Positions 11,801 through 23,200 of a DNA stretch of 64,000 nucleotides are shown here, piece by piece (positions within the stretch are counted from its first letter, which is position 1; the number at the start of each line of letters is the position of its first letter). The DNA is from Pseudeuparius sepicola. Its lineage: Eukaryota; Arthropoda; Insecta; Coleoptera; Anthribidae. The notes under the pieces were generated by a model. It was not told where the DNA came from. It saw only the letters and a list, made by a program, of their open reading frames with translations, and did no database searches. The translations under genes were made by a program, and so were the position numbers. The stretch covers positions 117,542,035-117,606,034 of the forward strand of contig OY987298.1 in the NCBI GenBank assembly GCA_963920635.1, written 5' to 3'.

Positions 11801-12530
11801 CAGAATTCTTGCAGTTTCTTATTACACAAGATGTTATTTTTAACTGTTAACATTCCTTTTTGCAAAAGAAATTGAGCACGCTCAATAATTTGTCGACAGT
11901 TTGTTGACAAACTGGCACCCGCCAAGATAAGAATATAATAAAAACAATGTTACTAGATCTGCCAAAATCTGTTGTCCAACCTCTGTTAAAACGAATAACT
12001 GTCAGTTTTCGTGTCATACAGGGCCTCTAGTACCCACCTAATATAGGTATACAGGTATACCTACTACCAGTATAATCTGTTATAATAGGTGTACTATAAT
12101 CAAGAGTTTTATGTTCGCAAAAGTGTATATATACTCGTATTATGTATATATTAGTGTTAGACATTTTTTATTGCAATAGCTGGCGATCGACCATTGACGC
12201 GGCCTAGTAACTCTGAATTAGACAATGTTACTTGGCTGCATCGTGGAAAAGTTGTACCTACGGAATTGCCGAATTTGGTATTCGGTCATTCGGCCCAAGT
12301 TTATATATCCACAACTTGTCTAAATTGCGATTTGCCCACAGTGTGCAGTAAGTTTATTTTTTCGGACGCTGAGAAAACTAATTAACCAGCACTGCCACAT
12401 GCAAAAAGAAGGAAAATTTTACCTTCATTTTTTAGGTGACAACGCCCATTGGGCGCCAGAGGGTAGACTAAAATTACCCACAAAGCGTTGTGGTTATAAA
12501 TTTCGGCCAGTGGCCAAATTCGGCTTTTGA
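2874..12530 (+). CDS. Lgr1: Glycoprotein hormone receptor-like LGR, 3' part (TM2 to stop)
   Basis: Seven exons join in frame: 2874-2995, 3054-3282, 4980-5366, 8596-8716, 8774-8855, 12180-12347, 12436-12530 (TGA). Exon 1 seen here starts with [19 protein letters not shown], the TM2 signature of the TSH/LH/FSH receptor family. Next come TM3 with the ERW variant of the DRY motif (LERWFAIT), TM4 (MVGGW), the ICLPMD second extracellular loop, TM5, TM6, and TM7 with [10 protein letters not shown] (NPxxY). The tail begins with a cysteine pair (CGLC, possible palmitoylation site) and runs about 160 residues. The tail exons were placed by matching splice phases and are less certain than the TM exons. 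The leucine-rich ectodomain and TM1 were not found and must lie upstream of the window. In insects this receptor class responds to the GPA2/GPB5 hormone and signals through cAMP at the plasma membrane (established knowledge). Large introns hold transposons; two are short, 58 and 88 nt. Confidence 0.9.
3497..4690. mobile_element. Foldback element with ~480-bp inverted arms (mariner-type ends)
   Basis: 3497-3985 and 4225-4682 are reverse complements of each other with small indels, separated by about 240 nt. Each arm contains the same landmarks: GTGTATACAAATCGATAAAA, a block around ACCCCCATATACTAAATTTG, and a block ending near TTTTATGCTGGTCAAG. The right end reads ACACCCTGTATA, the terminal motif of several Tc1/mariner-type elements in this window. 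Frames open in the arms (for example 4085-4450 minus) do not look like protein. It lies in the LGR intron between the TM4 and TM5 exons. Confidence 0.75.
5367..5413 (+). repeat. Tandemly duplicated 23-bp segment carrying the LGR splice donor
   Basis: GTTAGTACCTACGCTACGA occurs twice head to tail (5367 and 5390), immediately after the TM7 exon. Both copies begin with a usable donor GTTAGT. Use of the second would add 23 nt and shift frame, giving a tail that stops within about seven codons. Confidence 0.6.
6656..6745 (+). repeat. tRNA-derived SINE or pseudo-tRNA unit
   Basis: A pol III A box (TAGCCGACTGGGTAAAGGC, about 6661-6679) is followed 35-40 nt later by a B box (GGTTCAAATCC, about 6714-6724), then by a pyrimidine run with TTTTTTTT that can end pol III transcription. 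The sequence does not close into a convincing cloverleaf acceptor stem, so it is better called a tRNA-derived SINE than a tRNA gene. It lies in the LGR intron after TM7. Confidence 0.55.
7290..8530. repeat. Tandem repeat array, unit about 130 bp
   Basis: About nine diverged units. Landmarks repeating in order are GTGTAAATCAATCTCAATCT, AAAGATATTTTTGGGAGACG, CATAGGGGATGTAGTAATAT, AGAAAAACCTGTAGG, and TGCCGTGACAAACGACAGTG followed by GGCGTCGCAAAAAAT. The landmark GTGTAAATCAAT recurs near 7391, 7732, 7864, 7996, 8244, 8370 and 8502. One unit near 8.11-8.16 kb is internally rearranged. The array is open in minus-strand frames for up to 163 codons, which reflects the repeat and not a gene. It ends about 65 bp before the LGR exon at 8596. 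Confidence 0.85.
7469..7663. mobile_element. Hairpin-rich insertion inside the tandem array
   Basis: Two inverted repeats sit back to back and interrupt the array. At 7469-7590, TTCCTAACAAGTGCGGAAAG is mirrored by CTTTCCGCAAGAGTTAGGAA. At 7599-7663, TTCTACAAGTGTGCGGAAAAG is mirrored by its complement. Both hairpins share the core TGCGGAAA. This looks like one or two small MITEs inserted in a repeat unit. Confidence 0.55.
8922..9224. mobile_element. 303-bp Tc1/mariner-type MITE
   Basis: The left end TACAGGGTGTCCCAGTTAAG and the right end (complement TACAGGGAGTTCTAATTAAG) are inverted and continue into ATGTTACAAGCG / ATGTTACGAGCG. The terminal TA fits a TA target site. No coding sequence. It sits in the LGR intron 8856-12179. 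Confidence 0.75.
9696..12029. mobile_element. 2.3-kb hAT-type element with 8-bp TSD and THAP remnant
   Basis: Perfect 8-bp direct repeats GTACCCAC flank the element (9688-9695 and 12030-12037) and fit the hAT target pattern NTNNNNAN. The termini TAGAGGCCCTGTATGACAC fit the hAT end pattern YARNG, and the inverted repeats extend about 60 bp with few mismatches. Inside, the minus strand carries a broken THAP zinc-finger sequence next to the right end. No DDE catalytic core or hAT dimerisation domain was recognised, so this is a non-autonomous derivative. THAP plus hAT domain architecture is known from THAP12-like proteins. It lies in the LGR intron before the two last exons. Confidence 0.85.
10573..11829 (-). 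pseudogene. Broken THAP zinc-finger coding sequence inside the hAT-type element
   Basis: Exon A (11829-11689) encodes [13 protein letters not shown] with the THAP C-x4-C pair, then LTPFPKS and RW, the THAP proline and tryptophan. A stop at 11733-11735 interrupts this frame and the sequence resumes in another frame as VGNDTKICE, ending at a donor (GAG|GTAAGT, 11689/11688). After a 951-nt intron, exon B (10737-10573) continues VHFSDMDFE, completing the C2CH motif with C..H. It runs 55 codons to TAA. The expected start methionine is ATA. One frameshift and a lost start make this a pseudogene. The matching splice sites and phase show it was once a two-exon unit. Confidence 0.6.
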
Positions 12531-13640
12531 GTGGGTACAACAGATTTATTATAGATAGTGAAACTTTAAGACAACCTTGTTGTAACCACAATTTTAATAT
12601 TGTAAGATATTCTATACCCTTAATATATTATGACTTTAAAATATGTATATCTAGGAAACAATAGTAGAAGATATCTATAACAACTGTTTGTTGCCGACTA
12701 ACAGCCAGGCGCAATTTTCATTAAGGTTAAGACTTTTGAGATCAGTCGGGGAAACTGTACTTCGGATGATGGAGATTATGGAGATTATGGATGAGAATTG
12801 CCAGCGGAAGAAGATTTTCGCGCTTTTTTATAGTATTAATTATTGATATTGAATCAATGCTCAATTTTTTAAAGAAAAACGAAATAATTAACTTATTATC
12901 TATTATAATTATTATAATAACATTTTTTTACTACTAACCTGAGAAATCACCATTATTTACCTCATTCCTCTAATGAGAAGTAATATTTCTCTCCCTAGGT
13001 AAATAATGATAATAAAAAAATACCTAGGTAAATAATGAATAATTTTCTATATGACATTTAAAAATTAGGTAGTTTCTTTTTATCAGCTTGACAACTGAGC
13101 TCCCAGGCTAAATCTAATCAAATATGTAAAATATAGCAATATTTCAATGTTAGTAGTAAAAAAATTCTATATACACTTCGGCTGAGATATAAAAATGCTC
13201 GGTAAATAATGGCTCACTTCTCAACCTAAGTGTATAATATATACTATTATTCATTCAATTTTGTTATTGGTCAGACATTTGTACCTCATTCGCATTATAC
13301 CGTGTACCATACAGGTATTATATAGTTTAAGTTTAACATAATATACCATACCTATATTTTTATATTTTAAAATATATAAGTTTTAAATAGATATAAAAAA
13401 GTTTTTTAATTTTATATTTGTGTTTTGTGGAAAGCAAACAACTTGTAGTAAGTTATTTTTATTTATTCGATTGAAAAGACATAAATAAAGCTATGTATAT
13501 AAAGTTGTAAAATTGTATATGAAATTGTCGTTTTCCAATAAAACGTTAAATACAAGGCAATATATTTTCATTTACAAGACAAAATTCCTATAAGAAATTA
13601 GCAGAGACACCGATCTGCACATGGTTCATGCACTTCTCCT
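12531..13640. other. LGR 3' flank; no further gene seen
   Basis: AT-rich sequence with several possible polyadenylation signals (AATAAA near 13486, AATAAAA near 13540). Repeated GGTAAATAATGA words occur at 12950-13050 and 13200. No protein-like frame. Confidence 0.4.
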
Positions 13641-13720
13641 TTTGATATACACACCCTTATACAGAGGGAATTGCGACATGATTCTAGTGACCGTTGTATA
13701 CGTACTTCTGAAACAGAAAA

Positions 13721-13898
13721 ATACAGGGTGGCCCACCACGAACTGCATCGAACTAAAAGTAGTAAAATTCTGAAAATTTGGCACCTCACCAATGCCTGAT
13801 GGGCGCTGCTCAACCAAAATATTTTGGTGAATCTGGCGCATCCGGTTACACCGGAAGTCGATATCAACTTTCTTATCTCAAATGGAACACCCTGTATA
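13721..13898. mobile_element. Short Tc1/mariner-type MITE
   Basis: Begins AATACAGGGTGGCCCACC and ends GGAACACCCTGTATATT, so the ATACAGGGTG / CACCCTGTAT ends are inverted. About 178 bp, no coding potential. The ends are shared with the 8922 MITE and the 3.5-kb foldback. Confidence 0.5.
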
Positions 13899-14662
13899 TT
13901 TTTGCATTTTTGGATTCTAGGCATCATTTTGGAACCAAAAAATGCAACATGTCCTATGTCTAAATCCAACCGTTTTTGAGATATTTGCATTTTTCCGAAA
14001 AAAAAAATGACAGGTGCAGATCTAAAGCCATTTAGCAATTTATACGAGGAAACCGCGAAATTTCAAAACGAATTTTTGGCATCGTCTAACAGAAGCCCCG
14101 ACCTAGTGATCTCTGCTGAGAAATAAATCCGTCTTTTTCAAAATTAAAACTAATAAAGCCATTTTTGCGATCGAAAATGGCTAACGAAAGACTAACTTCC
14201 CTCCCTTATCAGTAAGAGAATGAAAGGGCTAGCAGCTTGGATTTGGACAACATTACCAAACAGTTTTTCAGTTTGAAACGGCGTTTATAGTTACTTATTG
14301 TTAGGGTATAATATTTTTGTATTTTACGTTCATATGGAATAAATCAGTTTAATTTGTTTCCGTATTTTTTGTGATTTGTGACAAAACTCAGTGTTTTATT
14401 CATTCATCTTAACAAAAGAGGGGCCCCGCGTCTAGTTTTGCGAGGGGGGGGGGCAGAATATCTCTGCACGCTACTGTTCTCTAGGCTCTCGGCACCGGCT
14501 TGGTTCTTCTTCTTTTTATGTTTCTTGTTTTTGTAGGTGTATTAAAACTGCAGCAACAGCGAGCGATCGGATGCTCTTGATGGGTGACCACTGCGGTGTG
14601 ATCAAACCTTAATTTATAACAACTAGACGGAACTTTTGTTATGTCTTTTTATTTTCATTTTA

Positions 14663-14716
14663 TCACAGACCTATATAGAACGAAGCTATATAGAGCGAAG
14701 CTATATAGGTCTGTGA
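14663..14716. repeat. 54-bp near-palindromic element (type D)
   Basis: TCACAGACCTATATAG at the left is the exact complement of CTATATAGGTCTGTGA at the right. Between them are two copies of GAAGCTATATAG-like sequence. A second copy at 58977-59225 is split by a different MITE, which shows that this is a repeat family and not a chance hairpin. Confidence 0.65.
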
Positions 14717-15089
14717 CTTTATGCAGTAAACTTGGGTAATTGTTATTTGCAAATGTGCCAATTTAGGTAATGAATGTTTTATCTAGTCTTTACGCAATTT
14801 TGGAATCTTTTATTAATCTTTAGTATCTACTATTATTCTGAATTTTGCCATATTTTGTGCCATTTTGACATATTGATTTCTGCCATATTTTATTTTTGAT
14901 TATTTCATATTGTACTTCTTTGAAACGTTTTAACTATTTTATGTAAAAAGGGTTCGTAGTTTTGATAACTTGCGTGTAGCATTGAGTGTAAGCAAATTTT
15001 CTAATTAATTATTATTAATCCTTACATATTTTTGAAATACTTTTAACTGTATTCTCATATTTGTATTTGTACTGTTTTGTTTCTCGTAT

Positions 15090-15390
15090 TTAAGAGGGGG
15101 TTGCCAACAGAGAAAGTGAGGTTAGATTTCGTATTTTTTAAGTTGTATATCATAAAATCTAATAACATTTTACCTGGCAAAAATTTTGTACAAACATTTC
15201 TGTCTTAATTTGAATCATAAGATCTTATAAGCAGTGTTTTGTTTTATAGGTTATAAAAACCTTGGGGAAAATAATAATTCCAGAGCATATGCTTTTAAGA
15301 TTTTACGATTAAAATGAAGACAGAAAGGTTTGTACTAAATTTTTGCCAGGTAAAATGTTATTAGATTTTATGCTAAACACCTTAATCTAA
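15090..15390. mobile_element. TTAA-type MITE, truncated copy
   Basis: Begins TTAAGAGGGGGTTGCC and matches the complete copy at 21339-21683 over about 290 bp, including TTTACCTGGCAAAAATTTTG and GTGTTTTGTTTTATAGGTTA. The right terminal inverted repeat is missing. Confidence 0.8.
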
Positions 15391-17019
15391 CTACATTTAA
15401 ACCATCTCTATGTTTCCATTAAACTCTTAGACTCATACCAAAAGTAATTAACTTGTATACTAAATGGTAATTATTGTTATTCCCCGTAAAGTTAATTTAT
15501 ATTGTTCGACGCGATTTAGTTATCTAGCAAAAACCTATAGGACAACAATATGCATTGAGTGAGAAACTTTTAATTAAGAGAAACAACTTTGGCAAGGCAG
15601 ATTTTCTCGATAGTCCAAAAAGGGACATCGCTCGAGAAATTTAAAATGCAAGAAAAGGTCTCCATAATTTTTTTTTTCATAAAAATGTATTCATGGCTAA
15701 AGATTTTATAACAACGGAATTAAAAATAGACCGAGAAAAGATTTCGATACAATTTCACTGTCGTGTTAAATAATTATTGCCTTTTGTGGAATCAATGAAT
15801 CAAGCGAGCCATGAAATGAAAGGCTCATTATTACACCTACCTAGAAACATTTCGAAGAACTCCCAATTAAAAGTATTAAAAAGTTTTTCAAAATTTCCAA
15901 ATCACCCAAGAAAATATCAGAGAATTCTATATAAGACATAAATAAAAATTGTCTTTAACAAAATCGAAAATATTCACAAACAAAAATGTTTAATTCGTTT
16001 ACGATACAAACGCGACAAAACGAAAAACGCCCCGTATCACCCAAACGAATCGAGATATTGATGCAATTTGCAGCATTCAACTTTTCTCGAAAATCGAGCA
16101 CTAGACAGCACTGTTTGTCTATCTCTTCGGGAAATATGAGAAACACACCCAAAAGCGCCCAATTTGGGACATCCTGTCCATAAATATTTCAAAAGATGCT
16201 GAATAACACAGGGGTGTAATTTAGGTTTTAACACCCTGTATAATACTAAGCTATATATGTGTCGGCTGCCTTGTAGTTATAAGACACAATGACTACTTTT
16301 TTTTCATTAGTGTACATGGCTTTCCTTTCAAATGATTGATATCCATATCAATGAGAGATGTAAAGACTTGTAATCCGCAAACTTGGAGCGGCGCGGCGGC
16401 CGTTTTGAATAATCTACAATATTGAGTATACTAGATTATGAGATGATAATTCACGTGCTAAAATGTACAACAAAATAAAGTTTAACGGCTGATGATGGCA
16501 TAACAAGCTAGAAACAGTCGACTATCTAGGTCTACCCACCTTTGAGTAATGTGACCATGCAATCTATTAGATATTGGATGCTGGTTCACTCTGTCAGTTA
16601 ACGAAAATAGTTTGTCCCATAAGCCGTTAAACTTTATTTTCTTATACCTACTAGACTATATTATTGACAGCACCAAAAGTGTATGCACAATTTTAGCTTA
16701 ATCGGTTAGGTGGAACTGATTTAAAATCCATTTGCAAGATTTGACACATTTAAAAAAATATATACTTAAATTTTATTAATAACAATAATAATAATGCTCA
16801 CTTTTTTTCCCGATAGAACTAGCATAGCATTTGCTCAACGACTACGGAAAACCCTAGAAAACCGTATTAATCCCAGTGAGTGTAGGAAAATTAGTAAATC
16901 ACACTGATAAAGGTATTAAGGAGTGATACCGTCAATCCACAATGTGCCCAGTGCGTGCGTAGCTAGATATTCTGTGCCAGTGCTCTTGGCTATTAGCGGT
17001 GTTTTTCTATAAAGGTATG

Positions 17020-17120
17020 TGCATGCTTCGACCTCGATTCGAACCAAGGTCAATCCAAGGCAGAGAAACATGCAGTCCGAATAGTTTCGCGACGCTACGA
17101 ACGTCGCCACCGCGGCCTAG
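17020..17120 (-). repeat. Probable tRNA-derived SINE, minus strand
   Basis: Read on the minus strand, a GC-rich A-box-like start (GGTGGCGACGTTCGTAGCG) is followed about 60 nt later by GGTTCGAATCG, a good B box. The composition contrasts with the AT-rich flanks. It could also be a tRNA pseudogene. Confidence 0.35.
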
Positions 17121-18163
17121 TTTTGTGTTTGAAATTTTGCAATCGACCAATAATATTTTAACATATTTAATTGTTATTTTACTGAAAAATAAAATAAAGG
17201 AGGAGCCACAAGTCTTGAGATTTGTATTCAATTTTGAAACAAATTAAAGTCTACCCTAGTTACAGAGGCAGTGGATCGATCAAAACATTGGCCACCACGT
17301 GACTTATTCTCTTATTGGTCTGGCCGTCATAAAATGTCAAGTGTTTACGCGGCGAGCAGAATGCAGGGCCGGCTCTTCCCTCAGTCGAGTTTCCTGCATA
17401 TTTTAGATCGGATCGCGAGCAGTATATTCTGTAAATTTATTTTGCTACTTAATTTAAGGAAATTTATAAAGATCCACGAAAGGTAAAAACACAATTTTTA
17501 GAACTTCTAAATGAATTAGTTCAGAATTACAAGCCACTGGGAATCTCATATTAGTCAGACCCTGGTAATCGATCGCAATGCGGTCATGTGACTTTGTTTA
17601 TATCTACTGCCGCTGTAACTTGGATAGACTATAGTTCCAGATCCTTCCTAGTTACCAACTTATGGTGCAGGAGGTTCTAGTTGTCGCATTCTTGGAAACT
17701 GTTAAATAACTCACTTCTTGCCTGTCTGTATGTTTGTCATCCTTTCTTCTCAACGCGTTTTTAACACGTTATTTTTATTTATTACCAAGTTATGGCATGT
17801 GCTTATCTGTTCATAAATTTCCACTAGCCAAATATTGTTATTTAATATTCATATTTTTTTATAATAACAAATAACACAATAATAATATGTATATATAGCG
17901 AGCTAATATTGCCTTGTCATCCAGTTCTGAGTTATGTTTAAAGTCTCTAGCTCATAGGGAAATTAGTTTAAAATCGATTGGAAAATTTGACGACCAGACA
18001 AACGGGACGACCAGAAAGCGAGTTAATTAAAACATGGTATTAAAACTTGTAAAAAGTTGACAATAAATAATTAGTTTCCTTTATTTTTATTACAACCATA
18101 CCAAACCTTTATGATATGCCTATCTCAATACTGCCAGTTTACACTCCTCAAACACCATAGAAG

Positions 18164-18344
18164 CGTTGACTGATATATTATTAAAGACTGCTCACGGCTG
18201 TCACGTCTGACACATTTTTGGCTCACCATGCGCTTTCCGGAGATAAAATACAATGCAGAATACATTGTTTGCCATCAGAGCCATCTGTTTTCCAGGACAT
18301 AAAACTATAGCCGTGAGAAGTCTTTATAAATACGTCAGTCAACG
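18164..18344. mobile_element. 181-bp MITE (type E), copy 1
   Basis: Inverted ends CGTTGACTGA...TCAGTCAACG, continuing into AAAGACTGCTCACGG / CCGTGAGAAGTCTTT. Flanked by a 7-bp direct repeat ATAGAAG (18157-18163, 18345-18351). A second copy lies at 58991-59181. Confidence 0.75.
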
Positions 18345-18736
18345 ATAGAAGTTCATTAGAGTTTATAATAAATATAATAATTATACCTTTGTGTGAACTT
18401 GCATGACAACAACGACGATAGGAGTACCTAAAAGTAGGTAGGTACAAATTTTGTTGCAATACGTAGGTATAGCCGAACATTCGAACATAGAAGTTGTAGG
18501 GCCAATCAATCACATCAACGGTCTTTGATCCGGCGAAAGATAAAAATCAAAAACGATTTACATAAATCACCTTTTCAGTTGCTTGAAAAATAGCGTCTGA
18601 GCCCATGGCACACAAAATGTCTCACGTATTTTTCTTTTTCACGCTACATTCGATCAAACGCTCGTATATCTACTGCTGAATACTTTTAAAAATACCTCAA
18701 TTGCCTTTTTCGAATCAAAAGGCCCACATTACAGTT

Positions 18737-18865
18737 ATGGAAGGAAAATGGGATAGGTTTAAAAATGAAGAAAAGAAAACAATTACTAGACGGCTAGTAT
18801 ACTTGCAAGGAATCCGAAAGTGTGTACCAATTTCGATGGGATCGCAATGTGAAGAAACAAAAAAG
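18737..18865 (+). CDS. Candidate 5' coding exon, possibly of the dynein gene
   Basis: An ATG-started frame of 43 codons (MEGKWDRFKNEEKKTITRRL...) is open up to a good donor AAAAAG|GTAACG, ending in phase 0. The next exon on this strand at 20239 also starts in phase 0 directly after an AG. The charged, helix-like composition looks coding, but no family is recognised. It may be the first dynein exon or part of another gene. Confidence 0.3.
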
Positions 18866-20238
18866 GTAACGCTACGAAACCTATAAAAGGATTTGAAAGT
18901 ATGATTATCATTATATACTTAATATAGAGGTTGCTTCAAAAGTCAGTAACATCCATAGTAGAGCACCAATCTTCAAATATAAACCGACCCGAAATTTTGC
19001 TATTCGAGCAAAACCATGCGCCCTCCCCCTGAAGCATTTCAGATATTGTAGAATCTATAAAGGGGGTGAGTTTAATATCTGAGGATGATTTTCAATTACA
19101 ACTTGAATTTACAATAGTATGATTTAATGACATATAAAATTGTCCAAACCGAAAATTAACCTAATCTAATGACTAGAAAATAACTTGCACAAGAACTCAT
19201 ACAATACAACCCTTGTATTATTTATCTAAACAGTCCCTAATCTTATTTTAATACGAGTATAAATCCCAAATATATATTATTATATGAAAAATGAGTTCGT
19301 CGCAAGCACTAGGTACTACTGTTTTCAGAACTAACTTTCGAAGAATTTACGCAACGATGTAGGTACGATGTAGGCACATTAAGTTTTTGGCATTTTGGTG
19401 CTGAAATTTAATGTAGAATTTAATTCTGAATATTTTTTTAATTTGTTTTCTTGCGTTTTTTTTTGTGAGGCTCAATATAAGCGATAAAATCATTTTAATA
19501 ATAAATAAATACATTTAGTATCTTCAAGAGAGCTCAAGACCTCGAGTAATTTTCTGAAACTATCTGAGCATCCGCAGTTGCATAAAGATTCTCAGTGCCG
19601 TTAAATTTCAATAAACATGCCACAGCTACTCATATAATTTTGCCCAATTTGAGTTTTTTTATATTGCCCGACAAGCAGGACACATTATGTGTCGTTTACC
19701 TGATGTATAAAATAGAGAATCATATGATCAGAGATAACTAACTTTAAGATACGAGTATATTTATTTAGTAGTAAGTAGATACCTACCACAGATTGTGAAA
19801 GCACCCAATCTAAAGAACAAAAATTGTTAAAACTATTCAAATTCAATACATTTCGAAATTGTAAATTGTCTTGACAGAATATTTAGAGTTATTTTATCTG
19901 TTTTAAATGCATTCCTAGCCTGTTCTTCAGGATAACAGATATTAATTGGGAAATTAAAGAAATAGCAAATGCGTGTGGGATCTCTTTGAAAGTTAGCCAT
20001 AAAGAGTTGAAATATTAGCTGCTATTAAACGTTTTACCCCTTTATATATGCCTATATGTATTTCATTCCGTCGTCAGTTTTAGTGTAGTCAATTCTATAG
20101 AGCGAAGGTCCACATAAATCAAAAATTTGGTGCCTGGCCCCACAATCGTGCGTGAACTATATTTTTATATCTTACGCGCGTATCATACATATATATATTC
20201 TTTCAGTATAGCTATATTTTACATTATATTGTCGAAAG

Positions 20239-23200
20239 ATGCTAATAGCCAAAAAAGTGCATGTCGCGAAGGTCGAAGTTAGTAGTAGAAACGCTTTTGA
20301 TTTGGTAGGTATAGAAGAGAAAAACCAGAAATTAGGCACTATGTTTTTATTGAGACCATACGCGGCTAATTTTGACGAGGAACTTGAAAACTTAGACGTT
20401 CAGGAGGCAGCGAAGGTAAGGAGATTTGGTACTTATCTGCAGATAACATTGTAACCGTTTTCCTTTGGTAACCAACACTACTTAGCCTTAGCAACAAAAA
20501 TAATATCGAAAACATTATTAAATAATATCCTCATCGTTACCAAACTATATCCTCGATATGGTTGCACTTTCAATAAAGCGGGGTCCAGTAATTATGGTTT
20601 GGGTTTTGCTTAATGATAAATTTGTTGTTTTTTAGAGACGACGAGATGAAATTGAAAGAAGGATCAGAAGAGGAGATGTAGACCCACGCCTAGAATTTTT
20701 AATCCAGATAGTCATGGAAGCTACAGGGTTGCACAGGCATAGAATCTTGGATTTTGTATTCGAAGAAGACATGGTATCCAATTTAATTTTTCAAAACTCC
20801 TAAAAAGTAGACTTCGAATGCTTCAAAATTTAACTAGTTTTGTAGTCTTTTGAAGAAAGATATATCCATACCCACCTATTAAAATACCCGATATATTTTT
20901 GTTGTTGTTCAAAATCAACGACATATATAGGAACTCGAGTAGATCTGGGACTCTTTAAAATAAGGGGACCCAGAATTTCACAGTCTATCACATAGGAAAA
21001 GTGAAGCCTTGAGGGGAAGTTTGTTTCTGTATACTCCAAGGAGACCACATAAGTGGGCTGGTACAAGGTTATGTTATATGTCAGTGTCCAACTGCCATCA
21101 GGTTTTATGTGATAAATAGTGCCATAGATTCTAAAGGAGGCAAAAAATTTCCCATCATAATTCACAATTTTTAAGTTTTCTAACTTCCAGATATTCAGAT
21201 GTGACAATTAAAGAATTTCAACTATACAATAAATTTGTTTCTTCATTTGACAATTTTCATATTCTGTAATTGTAGACACAACATTGTTAAGTCTAATTTT
21301 TGGAAATCATGGAAACCATTATTAATTTTTACAAACAATTAAGAGGGGGTTGCCGACAGCGAAAGTGACGTTAGATTTCGTATTTTTTTAAGTTGTATAA
21401 CATAATAATCTAATAACATTTTACCTGGCAAAATTTAGTACAATCATCTCTGTCTTCACTTTAATCATAAGATATTACAAGCAGTGTTTTGTTTTATAGG
21501 TTATGAAAACCTTGGGAAAAATAATAATTCCAGTGCATATACTTTTAAAATCTTATGATTGAAATGAAGACAGAGATGTTTGTATTAAATTTTTGTCAGG
21601 TAAAATGTTATTAGATTTTATGCTATACAACTTGAAAAATGCGAAATCTAACGTCACTTTCGCTGTCGGCAACCCCCTCTTAATAATCAAAGTACCTGTT
21701 ATATTCATAGATTCTCCAATAAAATGGCATACTTGGCATCACTGATACTATTAGAATGAGGAAAGAATAGGCCTCACTTTGGAAAGTATAATGCTGGGTC
21801 CCCTTATTTTAAAGAGTCCCTGGAAAAGATACATTACCAAAGGCAACTGGTTTTGTTTCATGATTTTAAAAAGATGTTGCACCTTCAAGGTTTCCAGTTT
21901 TTTGATACGATTTAGGTTATTTTGTAAATATAAGTATCTCTAAGGATATATACGACATACAAGTCTATCAAAAAAACTATTTATTAACTATAATTATTCC
22001 TAACAACACAACTGTACGAAACCAATCCATCATGATTCTACACACATCAAAGGAATCTAAGGGACAAATACGAAAATGCGCATATTTTCTTAATTATTTC
22101 GTATTTAAATATTTTATAAAATAATACTCTGAGCAGTTCTAGCAACTGGTAGTACATACACGTATTAATGTTTTTACATTTAAAAAACCATTGCAGAATT
22201 TTTTAAAATTCAAATGAAAAACCTTCTTAATTTAATAACTACCTATTTGTCACTCAGTGCTATGGGCAAGTTTGGTTTGATTTTAAACATTGTATGATGC
22301 AGAGACATCGTTGCGACGTGAAACGATGTAAAGTACTATTGGCATGTTGGAAGCTGGGATGTCGCAGAAACTCCTAACACATCCAAGAGTGTTATTAATC
22401 ATTTATGAATAAGATACCAAGAAACTCAGAGAACGACATACAAGCCGTACAAGAGTAACTAAACCAATTCAGAATAGATTTTTAAGATTGCTAGCCTTGC
22501 GAGAGCGCAGTATCAGTGCGCAGTTTCAGCTGCACAATACACACAATGTACGGACTAAACTGTCCAAAGCAGGTTCCACGAAGATCAGGTTAATGACCGC
22601 CGGCCTGGTAAGAGTTCCAGCATTATCACGAGGAAATCGCACAACCAGTTTACAGTGTGTGTACAAGAACATTTAAATTGTCACCAGCAGGAATGGACTC
22701 CAATTTTCTTTTCTGATGAGCCCCGATTTGGACTTCGGCCAGATTCAAGGAGGCATCGCGTGTGGAGTTGTCCTGGAAATGCAGAACGCCTTGCAGCTGT
22801 TCGAGCGGTTCACACCCACACCTTTCGAGGAGGTACGATAATGGTGTGGGGCGGTATCAATATCGGCGGATAACTAATCTCGTTTGGTTGGAGCGGTATC
22901 TGAATTCCAATGATTATCAAAACATTATTCTTCAGCCTATTGCTGTTCCATATGCTGAGAGATTTGGATTAAAATTTCAACTAATGAACGACAATGCGCG
23001 TTTTCATGCGGCAAGTCCATGCGCGAATTTCTGCAGGGCAATGAAATTAATGTTTTGCCTTGGCCTTCTCAATCCTCTGACTTTAATCCCATCGAACACT
23101 TATGAGATATGCTCCGACGAAGACTTTTGGTGCAAAATATTGTGTTTTAAACTGACCAACAACTATTCGAGGGCCTTTCAAATTAATGGAACGCCATCGA

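Larger units (their letters stand above)
13900..18160. other. Intergenic region between LGR and dynein genes, no host gene seen
   Basis: AT-rich, with only short frames lacking protein-like composition. It contains elements listed separately (type D, TTAA MITE fragment, SINE) and a terminal-like ACACCCTGTATA at about 16232. An E-box CACGTG is present near 17298. The stretch 15955-16235 is open in two frames but shows no recognisable protein. Confidence 0.4.

Noticed and set aside
16000..16250. Mariner-type MITE at 16.0-16.25 kb
   Set aside because: A right-hand ACACCCTGTATA exists, but no convincing inverted left end was found.
20830..21207. 126-codon minus-strand frame
   Set aside because: It begins with TTG, crosses a TIR end of a transposon, and matches no family; reported only as part of the element.
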